This document shows positions 16,981 through 24,283 of a DNA stretch of 64,000 nucleotides, in pieces. The notes beneath the pieces are model-generated. The model searched no databases and had not been told where the DNA came from. It saw nothing but the letters and a program-made list of their open reading frames with translations. The position numbers were made by a program, and so were the translations under genes. Within the stretch, counting starts at the first letter, position 1, and the number at the start of each line of letters is the position of its first letter. The DNA comes from Phycisphaerae bacterium (GTDB lineage: Bacteria; Planctomycetota; Phycisphaerae; Phycisphaerales; Phycisphaeraceae): contig JAUIGU010000018.1 of NCBI GenBank assembly GCA_030432595.1, positions 1 through 64,000 on the forward strand. The letters are read 5' to 3'.

Positions 16981-16992
16981 GCAAGCGCTTGC
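16981..16992. promoter_or_regulatory. LacI-family operator-like palindrome
   Basis: GCAAGCGCTTGC is a perfect 12-bp palindrome with a central CG, the usual form of LacI/GalR-family operators. It lies between the GH-A gene stop and the PEP-CTERM start, so the PEP-CTERM/pseudopilin pair may have its own sugar-responsive control. It differs from the operator next to the LacI gene at 21637. Confidence 0.45.
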
Positions 16993-16999
16993 TGACATT

Positions 17000-18892
17000 C
17001 TACGAGGTCCGGGGTATCAAATCAATGCTTTTCGTCCGGAGTGTGCGCCGGGACGCCACGATCACGGCACCGGCGACCATCCACACAGCGCCCGGCTCGG
17101 GGATTGCCCGAAGGTTCGGGGTGGCGGCGCTTCCCCAGTGCTGCAGCACCCCGTCGAGTTCCGCTTGATCGACGAGGCCTTGCGGCAGGTCCTGGAGCCA
17201 GCCCGTCGGCACCCCGTTGGCGGCGGTGTCGAAGCCCCAGTTCTGGAGCACCAGGTCCAGGTCGCCCTGCTCGACCTGCCCGTTGCCGTTGTAGTCGCCG
17301 GCCAGGAACGCCGCGGCCTCGAAGATGAGCGCGACCATCGACACGTCGGGCACGGTGACGTCCAGCGTGTCGCCTACGCCGGTCAGCGACGAGACCTGGA
17401 TCGGGTCGTCGTCGGCGACCTCGTTCCAGCCGTACTCGTAGCGCACGGCGTTGCCGGTCAGGTTCAGGCCGGCCAGGTCGAGCGTGATCTCCGCGTCGTT
17501 GACGACGTCACCGGGCTCGACGTTGATGAACAGCAGCGCAACCGTGCCGTCGTCCTTCTTGACGCCGTGCACGCGGAGCGTGTCCACGCTGGACGTGACC
17601 TCGAAGAAGGTGTCGCCCGGGTCGGTGATCAAGTCAACCAGTTGGATCGCGTAGTACGCCTCGCCGGGGTCGGGCGTGCCGTCGCCGACGAAGCCGTCTT
17701 TGTTCATCTCGAGGAAGTGGACGCTCTGCACGCCCTCGCGCATCGCGGACATGTACACGTCGGCGTCGAAGAACGCGGCGTAACTGTCCTGCGGGACCGA
17801 CCCGAAGAACCCGAACTCGGTCATGTGGATCGGGATGCCGGCCGCGCCCGCAGTGGTGAACGTGTCCAATCGGTCGCGTAAGAGCTGGAACTCGCCGGGC
17901 AGGCTGTCCACGCCTTCGTAAAGCGGCGTCGGGCTGCTGCCGTTGTCGACGTAATAGTGGTAGATGCCGAAGTCGATGGCCTCGTCGGCGGCGAGCAGGA
18001 CGTTGCGGTCCCAGTTGTGGGCGGGGTTGCTGTCGTTGCCGTAGCCCGAGCCCACGAGCACCGCGCCGATCTGGATGGTCGGGTCAACGGCCTTCATCGC
18101 GTCGGCAAAGGCGACGAAGTTGTTGCCGTACGCCGTGGGCGACAGCGCCGGGTTGCGGTAGCGGTTGCCGTCGTAGGGGGCGTGGACGTCGTACTCCCAG
18201 CCGTCGCCGAAGTTGTCGTAGTAGCCGTTGCCGTTGAGTTCGTTGCCGATCTCCCAGTAAGTGATGCCGACGGGCGCGTCGTGGTTGATGGCAAGGAATT
18301 CGTGGTCCGCGTCATAGACGCCCTGCGCCATCGACCAGGAGCGGTACTCGTTGCGGGTCGAAGTGCGCAGGCGTGCCCAGTAGTCGACATCGCGCCAGTT
18401 GTTGCCTTCGAGGTCGGTGCCGATGACGTGGTTGTTGCCGACGCTGCCGTTGGCGTAGGCGACCCAGGCGGCGGCTTCCTCGGGCTGGCCGCCCATGGTG
18501 CCCTGGTGGCTGGAGCCGTAGTTGACGGTGACCATGCCGGCGGTGTTCGAGGCGTCGAGCAGCTCGACGAAGACACCGAAGTCCGAGCCGTTTGGCGTGT
18601 AGATGCCTTGCTCGCCGGAGTGGGTGGACCAGTGGTAGAGGTCGGAGTAGCTGCCGCCGGGGTAGCGGAGCATCTGCGTGCCCGAGTCGGCGATGACGCC
18701 GGCGAGCGCGGGGTGGCTGTAGTTGTTGCTGTAGACGGAGGTGTGCAGCGCGAGGCCGTAGTCCGGCACGGGGGAACCGATAGTGTTGGCCGGGTCGAGC
18801 GACACGTTGACGCTGACCTGCGCGAACGAAGACGCGGCGGAGACCCACAGGGCCGGCGTGAGCATGCCGAGGCAACGCAAGACGTGGGTCAT
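17000..18892 (-). CDS. Clan GH-A glycoside hydrolase (arabinofuranosidase-like) with EF-hand cassette and PEP-CTERM tail
   Basis: 630 aa. Signal MTHVLRCLGMLTPALWVSAASSFAQ, then a TIM-barrel hydrolase. MLRYPGGSYSDLYHW recalls GH51-type arabinofuranosidases, YWEIGNELNGNGYY holds the likely acid/base glutamate, and HMTEFGFFG holds the likely nucleophile. A beta-sandwich region follows, then AGDYNGNGQVEQGDLD and a tail IPEPGAVWMVAGAVIVASRR. The start at 18892 is chosen because GGAG lies eight bases upstream. It is 61 bases downstream of the GH31 gene and probably in the same operon. The exact family and substrate are uncertain; arabinose- or xylose-containing hemicellulose fits the GH31 neighbour. 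Confidence 0.78.
   Translation of the reverse strand: MTHVLRCLGMLTPALWVSAASSFAQVSVNVSLDPANTIGSPVPDYGLALHTSVYSNNYSHPALAGVIADSGTQMLRYPGGSYSDLYHWSTHSGEQGIYTPNGSDFGVFVELLDASNTAGMVTVNYGSSHQGTMGGQPEEAAAWVAYANGSVGNNHVIGTDLEGNNWRDVDYWARLRTSTRNEYRSWSMAQGVYDADHEFLAINHDAPVGITYWEIGNELNGNGYYDNFGDGWEYDVHAPYDGNRYRNPALSPTAYGNNFVAFADAMKAVDPTIQIGAVLVGSGYGNDSNPAHNWDRNVLLAADEAIDFGIYHYYVDNGSSPTPLYEGVDSLPGEFQLLRDRLDTFTTAGAAGIPIHMTEFGFFGSVPQDSYAAFFDADVYMSAMREGVQSVHFLEMNKDGFVGDGTPDPGEAYYAIQLVDLITDPGDTFFEVTSSVDTLRVHGVKKDDGTVALLFINVEPGDVVNDAEITLDLAGLNLTGNAVRYEYGWNEVADDDPIQVSSLTGVGDTLDVTVPDVSMVALIFEAAAFLAGDYNGNGQVEQGDLDLVLQNWGFDTAANGVPTGWLQDLPQGLVDQAELDGVLQHWGSAATPNLRAIPEPGAVWMVAGAVIVASRRTLRTKSIDLIPRTS
17111..17299 (-). 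repeat. EF-hand/dockerin-like cassette copy 3
   Basis: Encodes AGDYNGNGQVEQGDLD through LVDQAELDGVLQHWGSAATP at the C-terminal end of a glycoside hydrolase. It is closest to copy 1 in wording (LPQGLVDQAELDGVLQ against LPEGLIEQTELDGVLQ). Confidence 0.6.
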
Positions 18893-18953
18893 CGATCGTT
18901 CTCCGTTCAACATGAAGCCGCGGGCGGACGACGCGCCGCGGCGGCCCGGCGGG

Positions 18954-21368
18954 TCAGGCGTTGGTCTTCGAGCGGCGGCGCGGCGAGGCCGCGACGGGTT
19001 TGACCACCGCTTCCAACGGCGGGGCAGACTCGGACGCGGCGGGCAGGGCCGAGACCGACAGCGGCCGGGACGTGTCGCTCCACCGCACACACAGCCCCAG
19101 CGGCGACGCGGCGTCGGCCTCGCCGTTGACGATATCCACCTCGCCGGAAACGCCGCGCAGCAGCACCGCGACGGAATCGGCCTGCCCGTCACTCTCGAAC
19201 TCGAACCGGCGGCCCGCACGCGTCGCGGTGAAGGTCGAACCCACGCCCGGCACTTCGGTGGCGGCGCGGGCGGTGACTTGTTCGCTATCACGCAGCGCGA
19301 ACGCGTGCAGCGTCAGCGGCTCGTCCAGACTCCAACTCGGGCGTTCCGAAGCGTCGGCCATCGGCAGCAGCGAGTTCTCCGGTACCCAGATCGGCACCGA
19401 CAGAAACCCGTGCCGCTCGCGGACGAACCGCCCGCCGGGTTCTTCGCCGGCGCGTTCGAGCGCGGTCCATACGCCGTGCGGCAGGTAGTACTCGGCCAAG
19501 TGCTCGTGGTTGAAGATGGGCGCGACCATCAACGAACGTCCAAGCAGATACTGCCGGTCCAGGTGCAGGCACGCCGGGTCGTTCGGGTACGCGAGCACCA
19601 TCGCCCGCATCATCGGCCGGCCGGTCTCGTGCGCTTCCTGCGCCGCCGCGAAGAGGTACGGGAACAGGCGGTTCTTCAGGCGTGTGAAGTGTCGCGCGAC
19701 GTCCACCGCTTCGTCATCGTAAAGCCAGGGCACGCGGTAGGACTCCGATCCGTGCAGCCGGCTGTGCGTGGAGAGCAGACCGAACGCGAGCCAGCGTTTG
19801 AACACCGCGGGGTCGGCCTTGCCCGCGAAGCCGCCGATGTCGTGGCTCCAGAACGCGTTGCCCGACATGCAGAAGCTCAGGCCGCCGCGCAGGTCTTGGG
19901 CCATCGACTCGAACGTCGCTTCGCAGTCGCCGCCCCAGTGCACGGGAAACTTCTGGCAACCCGCCGTCGCGGCGCGGGCGAACACAACGGCATCGTTCTT
20001 GCCGTGGTGCTTCTCGAGCAGGCCGAACACCGCCTGGTTGTAGAGGTACGCGTAGTAGTTGTGCATCCGCCCCGGGTCGGCACCGTTGTGGTACACGACG
20101 TCCGTCGGGATGCGCTCGCCGAAGTCGGTCTTGAACGCATCGACGCCCATGTCCAAGAGCGTCTGCAGCTTGCCGAGGTACCACGCGGTGGCGTCGGGGT
20201 TCGTGAAGTCGACGATCGCCATGCCCGGCTGCCACTGATCGACCTGATACACGCTTCCGTCGGCGTGCTTGAGGAAGTACCCGCCCGCGACGCCCTCCTC
20301 GAACAATTCGGACATCGAGCTGATGTACGGGTTGATCCAGACGCAGGTCTTGAGCCCGCGTTCCTTGAGTCGCTTGAGCATCCCCTCGGGGTCGGGGAAC
20401 GCGTCGCGGTCCCAGAGGAAGTTGCACCAGTGACGCTGCTTCATCCAGAAGCAGTCGAAGTGGAACACGCTCAGCGGGATGCCGCGCTGCTCCATCCCGT
20501 CGACGAATTCCATGACGGTCTGCTCGTTGTAGTCCGTCGTGAACGAGGTCGACAGCCAAAGCCCGAACGACCACGCCGGCGGCAGCGCGGGCTTGCCCGT
20601 GAGGTCGGTGTATTTTTCCAGCACGCCCATCGGGTCCGGGCCGTTGAACAAGACGTAGTCCATCACCTCGCCCGGCACGGCGAACTGCACTTTGCTCACG
20701 CGCTCCGTGGCGACCTCGAACTCGACCTTGCCGGGGTGGTTGACCAGCAGCCCGTACCCGCGGTTGGAAACGTAGAACGGCACGTTCTTGTAGGCCTGCT
20801 CGGAGATGGTGCCGCCGTCGCGTTGCCAGATGTCGACGGTCTGGCCGTTCTTGACGAGCGGCCCAAAGCGTTCGCCCAGGCCGTAAATACACTCGCCGAT
20901 TGCGAGGTCGAGCTGCTGGGTCAGGTAGCCGCCGCGCCCGTCCACCGCCATGTGCGCCAGGCTGCCCGGGCCGCCGGCCGTGATCAGTTCGCGCCCCCGC
21001 TCAAAACGGATCGACCAGTCGGCCCGGGCGATGCGCAGCGACGTCTGCCCGGTCGTGAAGACCAACTCGTCGTCAGATTCTTCAATGCTTACCGGCGTGT
21101 CGGCGCGGGGCGGTGCGAGGTCGAACCCGAAGTGTTGGGCATCATCGACATGGAAATGCCCGACCCGCACGCGGATGATGTCCGGCCCTGGCGAGGTGAC
21201 CGCGACGCGCAGCACCAGCCCCTCGAACTTGTCCACGCCCCAGCGGATGTGCCGGTCCAGCGCGAAGCACGTCAGCGTGTCGCCGGCGACCCGGTGCTCG
21301 GTGACGCAGCGGGCGAAGGTGGGCGTCACGCCCTGTGCCCACTTCCAGGCGCCGTCGGAAAACTTCAT
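18954..21368 (-). CDS. yicI: GH31 alpha-xylosidase (YicI type)
   Basis: 804 aa, close to the usual length of YicI-type enzymes. It retains family landmarks: IYGLGERFGPLVKNGQ near the N-terminal beta-domain, FHFDCFWMKQRHWCNFLWD, the nucleophile motif FKTDFGERIPTDV, the acid/base region HWGGDCEATFESMAQDLRGG, and FWSHDIGGFAG. These enzymes release alpha-linked xylose, for example from xyloglucan oligosaccharides. There is no signal peptide, so it acts in the cytoplasm. A promoter and a palindromic operator lie directly upstream, facing the LacI gene. The last 30 or so residues (PRRRSKTNA) are an unusual basic extension. Confidence 0.88.
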   Translation of the reverse strand: MKFSDGAWKWAQGVTPTFARCVTEHRVAGDTLTCFALDRHIRWGVDKFEGLVLRVAVTSPGPDIIRVRVGHFHVDDAQHFGFDLAPPRADTPVSIEESDDELVFTTGQTSLRIARADWSIRFERGRELITAGGPGSLAHMAVDGRGGYLTQQLDLAIGECIYGLGERFGPLVKNGQTVDIWQRDGGTISEQAYKNVPFYVSNRGYGLLVNHPGKVEFEVATERVSKVQFAVPGEVMDYVLFNGPDPMGVLEKYTDLTGKPALPPAWSFGLWLSTSFTTDYNEQTVMEFVDGMEQRGIPLSVFHFDCFWMKQRHWCNFLWDRDAFPDPEGMLKRLKERGLKTCVWINPYISSMSELFEEGVAGGYFLKHADGSVYQVDQWQPGMAIVDFTNPDATAWYLGKLQTLLDMGVDAFKTDFGERIPTDVVYHNGADPGRMHNYYAYLYNQAVFGLLEKHHGKNDAVVFARAATAGCQKFPVHWGGDCEATFESMAQDLRGGLSFCMSGNAFWSHDIGGFAGKADPAVFKRWLAFGLLSTHSRLHGSESYRVPWLYDDEAVDVARHFTRLKNRLFPYLFAAAQEAHETGRPMMRAMVLAYPNDPACLHLDRQYLLGRSLMVAPIFNHEHLAEYYLPHGVWTALERAGEEPGGRFVRERHGFLSVPIWVPENSLLPMADASERPSWSLDEPLTLHAFALRDSEQVTARAATEVPGVGSTFTATRAGRRFEFESDGQADSVAVLLRGVSGEVDIVNGEADAASPLGLCVRWSDTSRPLSVSALPAASESAPPLEAVVKPVAASPRRRSKTNA

Positions 21369-21468
21369 GGTGCTTGGAACCTGCTGCCGCCGGTGGGATT
21401 CAGGCCACGGCCGACGGCGGTGAGATGGATGGAACGCTGGATGGTTGTCGGATCAGCCGAATAGATGG

Positions 21469-21488
21469 GTCAGAAAGCGTTTTCTGAC
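21469..21488. promoter_or_regulatory. LacI-family operator of the GH31 operon
   Basis: GTCAGAAAGCGTTTTCTGAC has perfect 8-bp arms around a GCGT centre. It sits just downstream of the predicted leftward transcription start, where repressor binding would block the GH31 promoter. The divergent LacI gene is the obvious candidate regulator. Confidence 0.65.
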
Positions 21489-21498
21489 TGGAATATGA

Positions 21499-21526
21499 AG
21501 TATAATCTGCGTTGAACGCTTGTCAA
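21499..21526 (-). promoter_or_regulatory. GH31 operon promoter overlapping a rightward -10
   Basis: Minus strand: TTGACA (21526-21521), 16 bases, TATACT (21504-21499). On the plus strand a perfect TATAAT occupies 21501-21506, so the -10 elements of the two divergent genes overlap. The spacer contains a second small palindrome, GCGTTGAACGC. Confidence 0.6.
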
Positions 21527-21636
21527 TGTATTCTTCACTTTCCTCCGATGGGATAAGGGGCATGATTCTTCTACAAAACTGCGATTCGAATGGCCGGTAG
21601 CCGCGCTCCTCGTTCAGATTCACGTACCACATCCTG

Positions 21637-22671
21637 ATGGCAAAAACCACCGTCACCCTTGTTGAAGTGGCCCGATTGGCCGGAGTCAGCCAATCGACGG
21701 TCAGCCGCATCCTCAACAACTCGACCAAGGGCCGGTTCTCGGCGTCGGAAGAGGTCCGTCAACGCGTCTTCGAAGCCGCCCGGCAACTCAACTACCGGCC
21801 AAGCTTCGCGGCCCGCAACCTTGCCGCCACCCGGACCCGGCTGGTCTCGGTGATCGGACGCGTCGGGTTCTGGTCCGACCGCGTTGGCCCTGGCGAGGAA
21901 GCGGTCGCGGCGCTGACGTCCTCTTTGGACGCACAGGGCTACGAGATCTGTCTCCAGTTCCTGAGCGAACGCCACAGCCCCTTCGATCCGCCCCCATTGA
22001 AGGTGGACGGCGTGGTGGCGGTCGGCGCACCCAGCGTTGAGGACCTCGGTGCCCTCGAGGAGGCGGGGCTTCCCTATGTCAGCCTCAATGGCATGGCCGG
22101 GCCGAACGGCTCGCTCGTCTGCCCCGACGACGCGGGCGGCACGTTGATCGCACTCAAACACTTCCACGCGTTGGGGCACCGCACCGTCGCGTACCTCGAC
22201 CACGCGTCCGTGGACGCCGTCCACCCCAGCGTCACCGAGCGGCGCGACGCCTTTTTCGCCGGCATCGATGAACTCGGTCTCGAGTCGCCCGACCTCAACC
22301 TGCCGCTGCTGGGGCGTGATCAGCCCTGGGATTCCTATTACGAGCCTTTTCTGCGGCGCGCGGTGATGCAGGGAGGAGCGACCGCGGTGCTGACTTACTC
22401 CCACCAGGGCGCGCTGTCGCTGTTGCGGGTGGCGCACGAGTTGGGGCTTGTGGTTCCCCGTGATTTCAGCCTCGCCTGCTTCAACAACGCGCCGGTGACC
22501 CGGTTGTTCGTCCCGTCGATCACCGCCATCGACGTCCCGTCGGTACAGATGGGGCAGGTCGCGGCCGACCTCCTGGTCAAACGTATGGTGTCGGAAAACC
22601 CACCGCCGCCCGAGCGAACAAGAATCGACGAGTCGCTCGTGGTCCGCGAATCCTCGGCACCACCAAGTTGA
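21637..22671 (+). CDS. LacI-family transcriptional repressor
   Basis: 344 aa. The N-terminal helix-turn-helix and hinge are classic: TLVEVARLAGVSQSTVSRILNN and RPSFAARNLAATRTRLVSVI. A periplasmic-binding-like sugar domain follows, with GHRTVAYLDHASVDAVHPSVTERRDAF and the C-terminal VPSVQMGQVAADLLVKRM. It is divergent from the GH31 gene with a 20-base palindrome between them, so it most likely represses the leftward hydrolase operon until an inducer sugar binds. The Shine-Dalgarno is weak. Confidence 0.88.
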   Translation: MAKTTVTLVEVARLAGVSQSTVSRILNNSTKGRFSASEEVRQRVFEAARQLNYRPSFAARNLAATRTRLVSVIGRVGFWSDRVGPGEEAVAALTSSLDAQGYEICLQFLSERHSPFDPPPLKVDGVVAVGAPSVEDLGALEEAGLPYVSLNGMAGPNGSLVCPDDAGGTLIALKHFHALGHRTVAYLDHASVDAVHPSVTERRDAFFAGIDELGLESPDLNLPLLGRDQPWDSYYEPFLRRAVMQGGATAVLTYSHQGALSLLRVAHELGLVVPRDFSLACFNNAPVTRLFVPSITAIDVPSVQMGQVAADLLVKRMVSENPPPPERTRIDESLVVRESSAPPS

Positions 22672-22925
22672 TGCCCATTTTCGCGGTGTTTTTAACTGGT
22701 CTTCGTCATTTCGGATCAGGGTTCGTGTGTCGCATCAATCTTGGCTTTCACCGCGCGACAGCTCGGCGATCATCCGGAAAAATGCAATCCACGGAGATTG
22801 TGACAAGCCTTTAAGGATGGCCAAGCTGTTCGGGTACGAGTATGTGCAGGAGCTGGGGAAGCCACCTCTCTACGACTCACGCGATGCGCTCCGTCCTTGA
22901 CGGAAAAGGCCTCGGTGTTGTTCGA

Positions 22926-23999
22926 TTAACGCGGCCATCGGCGACGCAGCCCGAACATGCCGGCAACCAGAAGGCTTGCGGCCGCGGGTTCGGGCACAGC
23001 CGAGCCGGTGAAGTTCGGGGCCGAGGTGTCGCCCCAGTTCGAGAGCACGAGGTCCAGTTCGGTCTGCTCGACCTGGCCGTCGATGCCGCCGCCGGGCAGG
23101 CCCGCGAAGTTTGTCCAGCCCGGGACATCGGAGATATCGGTGTCGCCCCAGTTCTGCAGGACAAAATCCAGGTCGCCCTGTTCGACCTGCCCCGATTCGT
23201 TGTAGTCGCCGACGATCACGCTGGAGACGCCTTCAATGACATCGATCTCCCAGACGATGGGCGAGGTGTTGGGGATCGTCAATTGATCATCGACGCCGGT
23301 AAACGGATTCACGCCGTCAAACGGATCGCGGTACTCGCCCTGTGAGTTGTCGACGCCGTAGAAGTGAAACTGGATATTGGTGACGCCGGCAGCGATCACG
23401 CCGCCCGCATCATCGAACACCTCGACGAAGGTGGATCGCCAGTCGGGGTCGGGGAGCGAATCGGTGGGGCCGTTGACGGTGCCGAGCGGGTCGGACTCGA
23501 AGTAGCCGTCGGTGTTGATGCCGTTGCTGGCGGTGAACCCACCGATCGGGTCAAAGTTCGAGCCGTTGTCCGTCGAGACCAGCACGCGGAAGGTGGAGAA
23601 CGCGCGGCCGTCCGAGTCGTTCTGGTTGCCCGTGAGGATGTTGATGCCGCCGATGTCGGTCGGTGCCGCCAGGTCGTACTGGACAAGTTTGGTCGGCTGG
23701 CCGGAAGGGGGGAAGTCGTTGAGCAGCCCGCTGACGCCGCCGTTGTTGATGCCGTCGGTGAAGACCGGCAGGCCGTCCTGATCCGCCGACCCGAAGATCG
23801 ACGCGGGGTTGGCGGGGTGCCAGCCGGTGTCCCCGTCCAGCTCGGTGCCGAGTTGACCGGCGATCAGGTCGGTGTTGCTGAGTTGCGAAGCGAAGAAGTC
23901 GTGCGCGACGGAGTGGGTGGTGGTCGCGGTGACCACCGCGAGCGCTGGTGCCGGCGTCAAGCCCGCAACACACAGACCAAAAAGAAACTTGCCGTGCAT
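22926..23999 (-). CDS. PEP-CTERM protein with EF-hand/dockerin-like cassette (paralogue of 36865-37704)
   Basis: 357 aa. Signal MHGKFLFGLCVAGLTPAPALA, then a domain sharing long stretches with the protein at 36865-37704 (DTGWHPANPA, STFRVLVSTDNG, DGYFESDPLG, YRDPFDGVN). It continues with VGDYNESGQVEQGDLD and the tail VPEPAAASLLVAGMFGLRRR. The start at 23999 has GGAG ten bases upstream. The gene stands alone between the LacI gene (254-base gap with no recognisable feature) and the divergent phosphoesterase. The function is unknown. The shared domain may bind carbohydrate, since its paralogue heads a glycan-degradation operon. Confidence 0.8.
   Translation of the reverse strand: MHGKFLFGLCVAGLTPAPALAVVTATTTHSVAHDFFASQLSNTDLIAGQLGTELDGDTGWHPANPASIFGSADQDGLPVFTDGINNGGVSGLLNDFPPSGQPTKLVQYDLAAPTDIGGINILTGNQNDSDGRAFSTFRVLVSTDNGSNFDPIGGFTASNGINTDGYFESDPLGTVNGPTDSLPDPDWRSTFVEVFDDAGGVIAAGVTNIQFHFYGVDNSQGEYRDPFDGVNPFTGVDDQLTIPNTSPIVWEIDVIEGVSSVIVGDYNESGQVEQGDLDFVLQNWGDTDISDVPGWTNFAGLPGGGIDGQVEQTELDLVLSNWGDTSAPNFTGSAVPEPAAASLLVAGMFGLRRRWPR
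23011..23210 (-). repeat. EF-hand/dockerin-like cassette copy 4
   Basis: Encodes VGDYNESGQVEQGDLD through GQVEQTELDLVLSNWGDTSAPN. It is nearly identical to copy 5 at 58918-59116 over long stretches of both protein and DNA, which suggests recent duplication or gene conversion. Confidence 0.65.
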
Positions 24000-24283
24000 A
24001 TCGTTCCGTCTCCTGCAGTAATCGTCCGGGATGATCTGGCACCCAGACTGAAATCTTCGACGTGTCCCGTGAAGTCCGAGTTCAAAAAGCGGTCGTGCCG
24101 GGTTACACTTGCGACGCCCCAATTTTAACAGGCAACACTTGTTTGGCCATCGGAAAATGAGGCGAATACACCGAGAAACTCTGTACTTTTTGAATTGTTC
24201 ATGGTTTGGCGACTTGGATGGGTTTTAACCAGGTTCCGTTCACGTTGGACACGCGCTTTAAGCTTTTACTCCGAGGCAAGACC

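Noticed and set aside
18783-21464. Very long plus-strand frame (893 codons) opposite the GH31 gene
   Set aside because: It is antisense to a clear GH31 enzyme, rich in R, H and V as expected for a mirror frame of GC-rich coding DNA, with no domain recognised.
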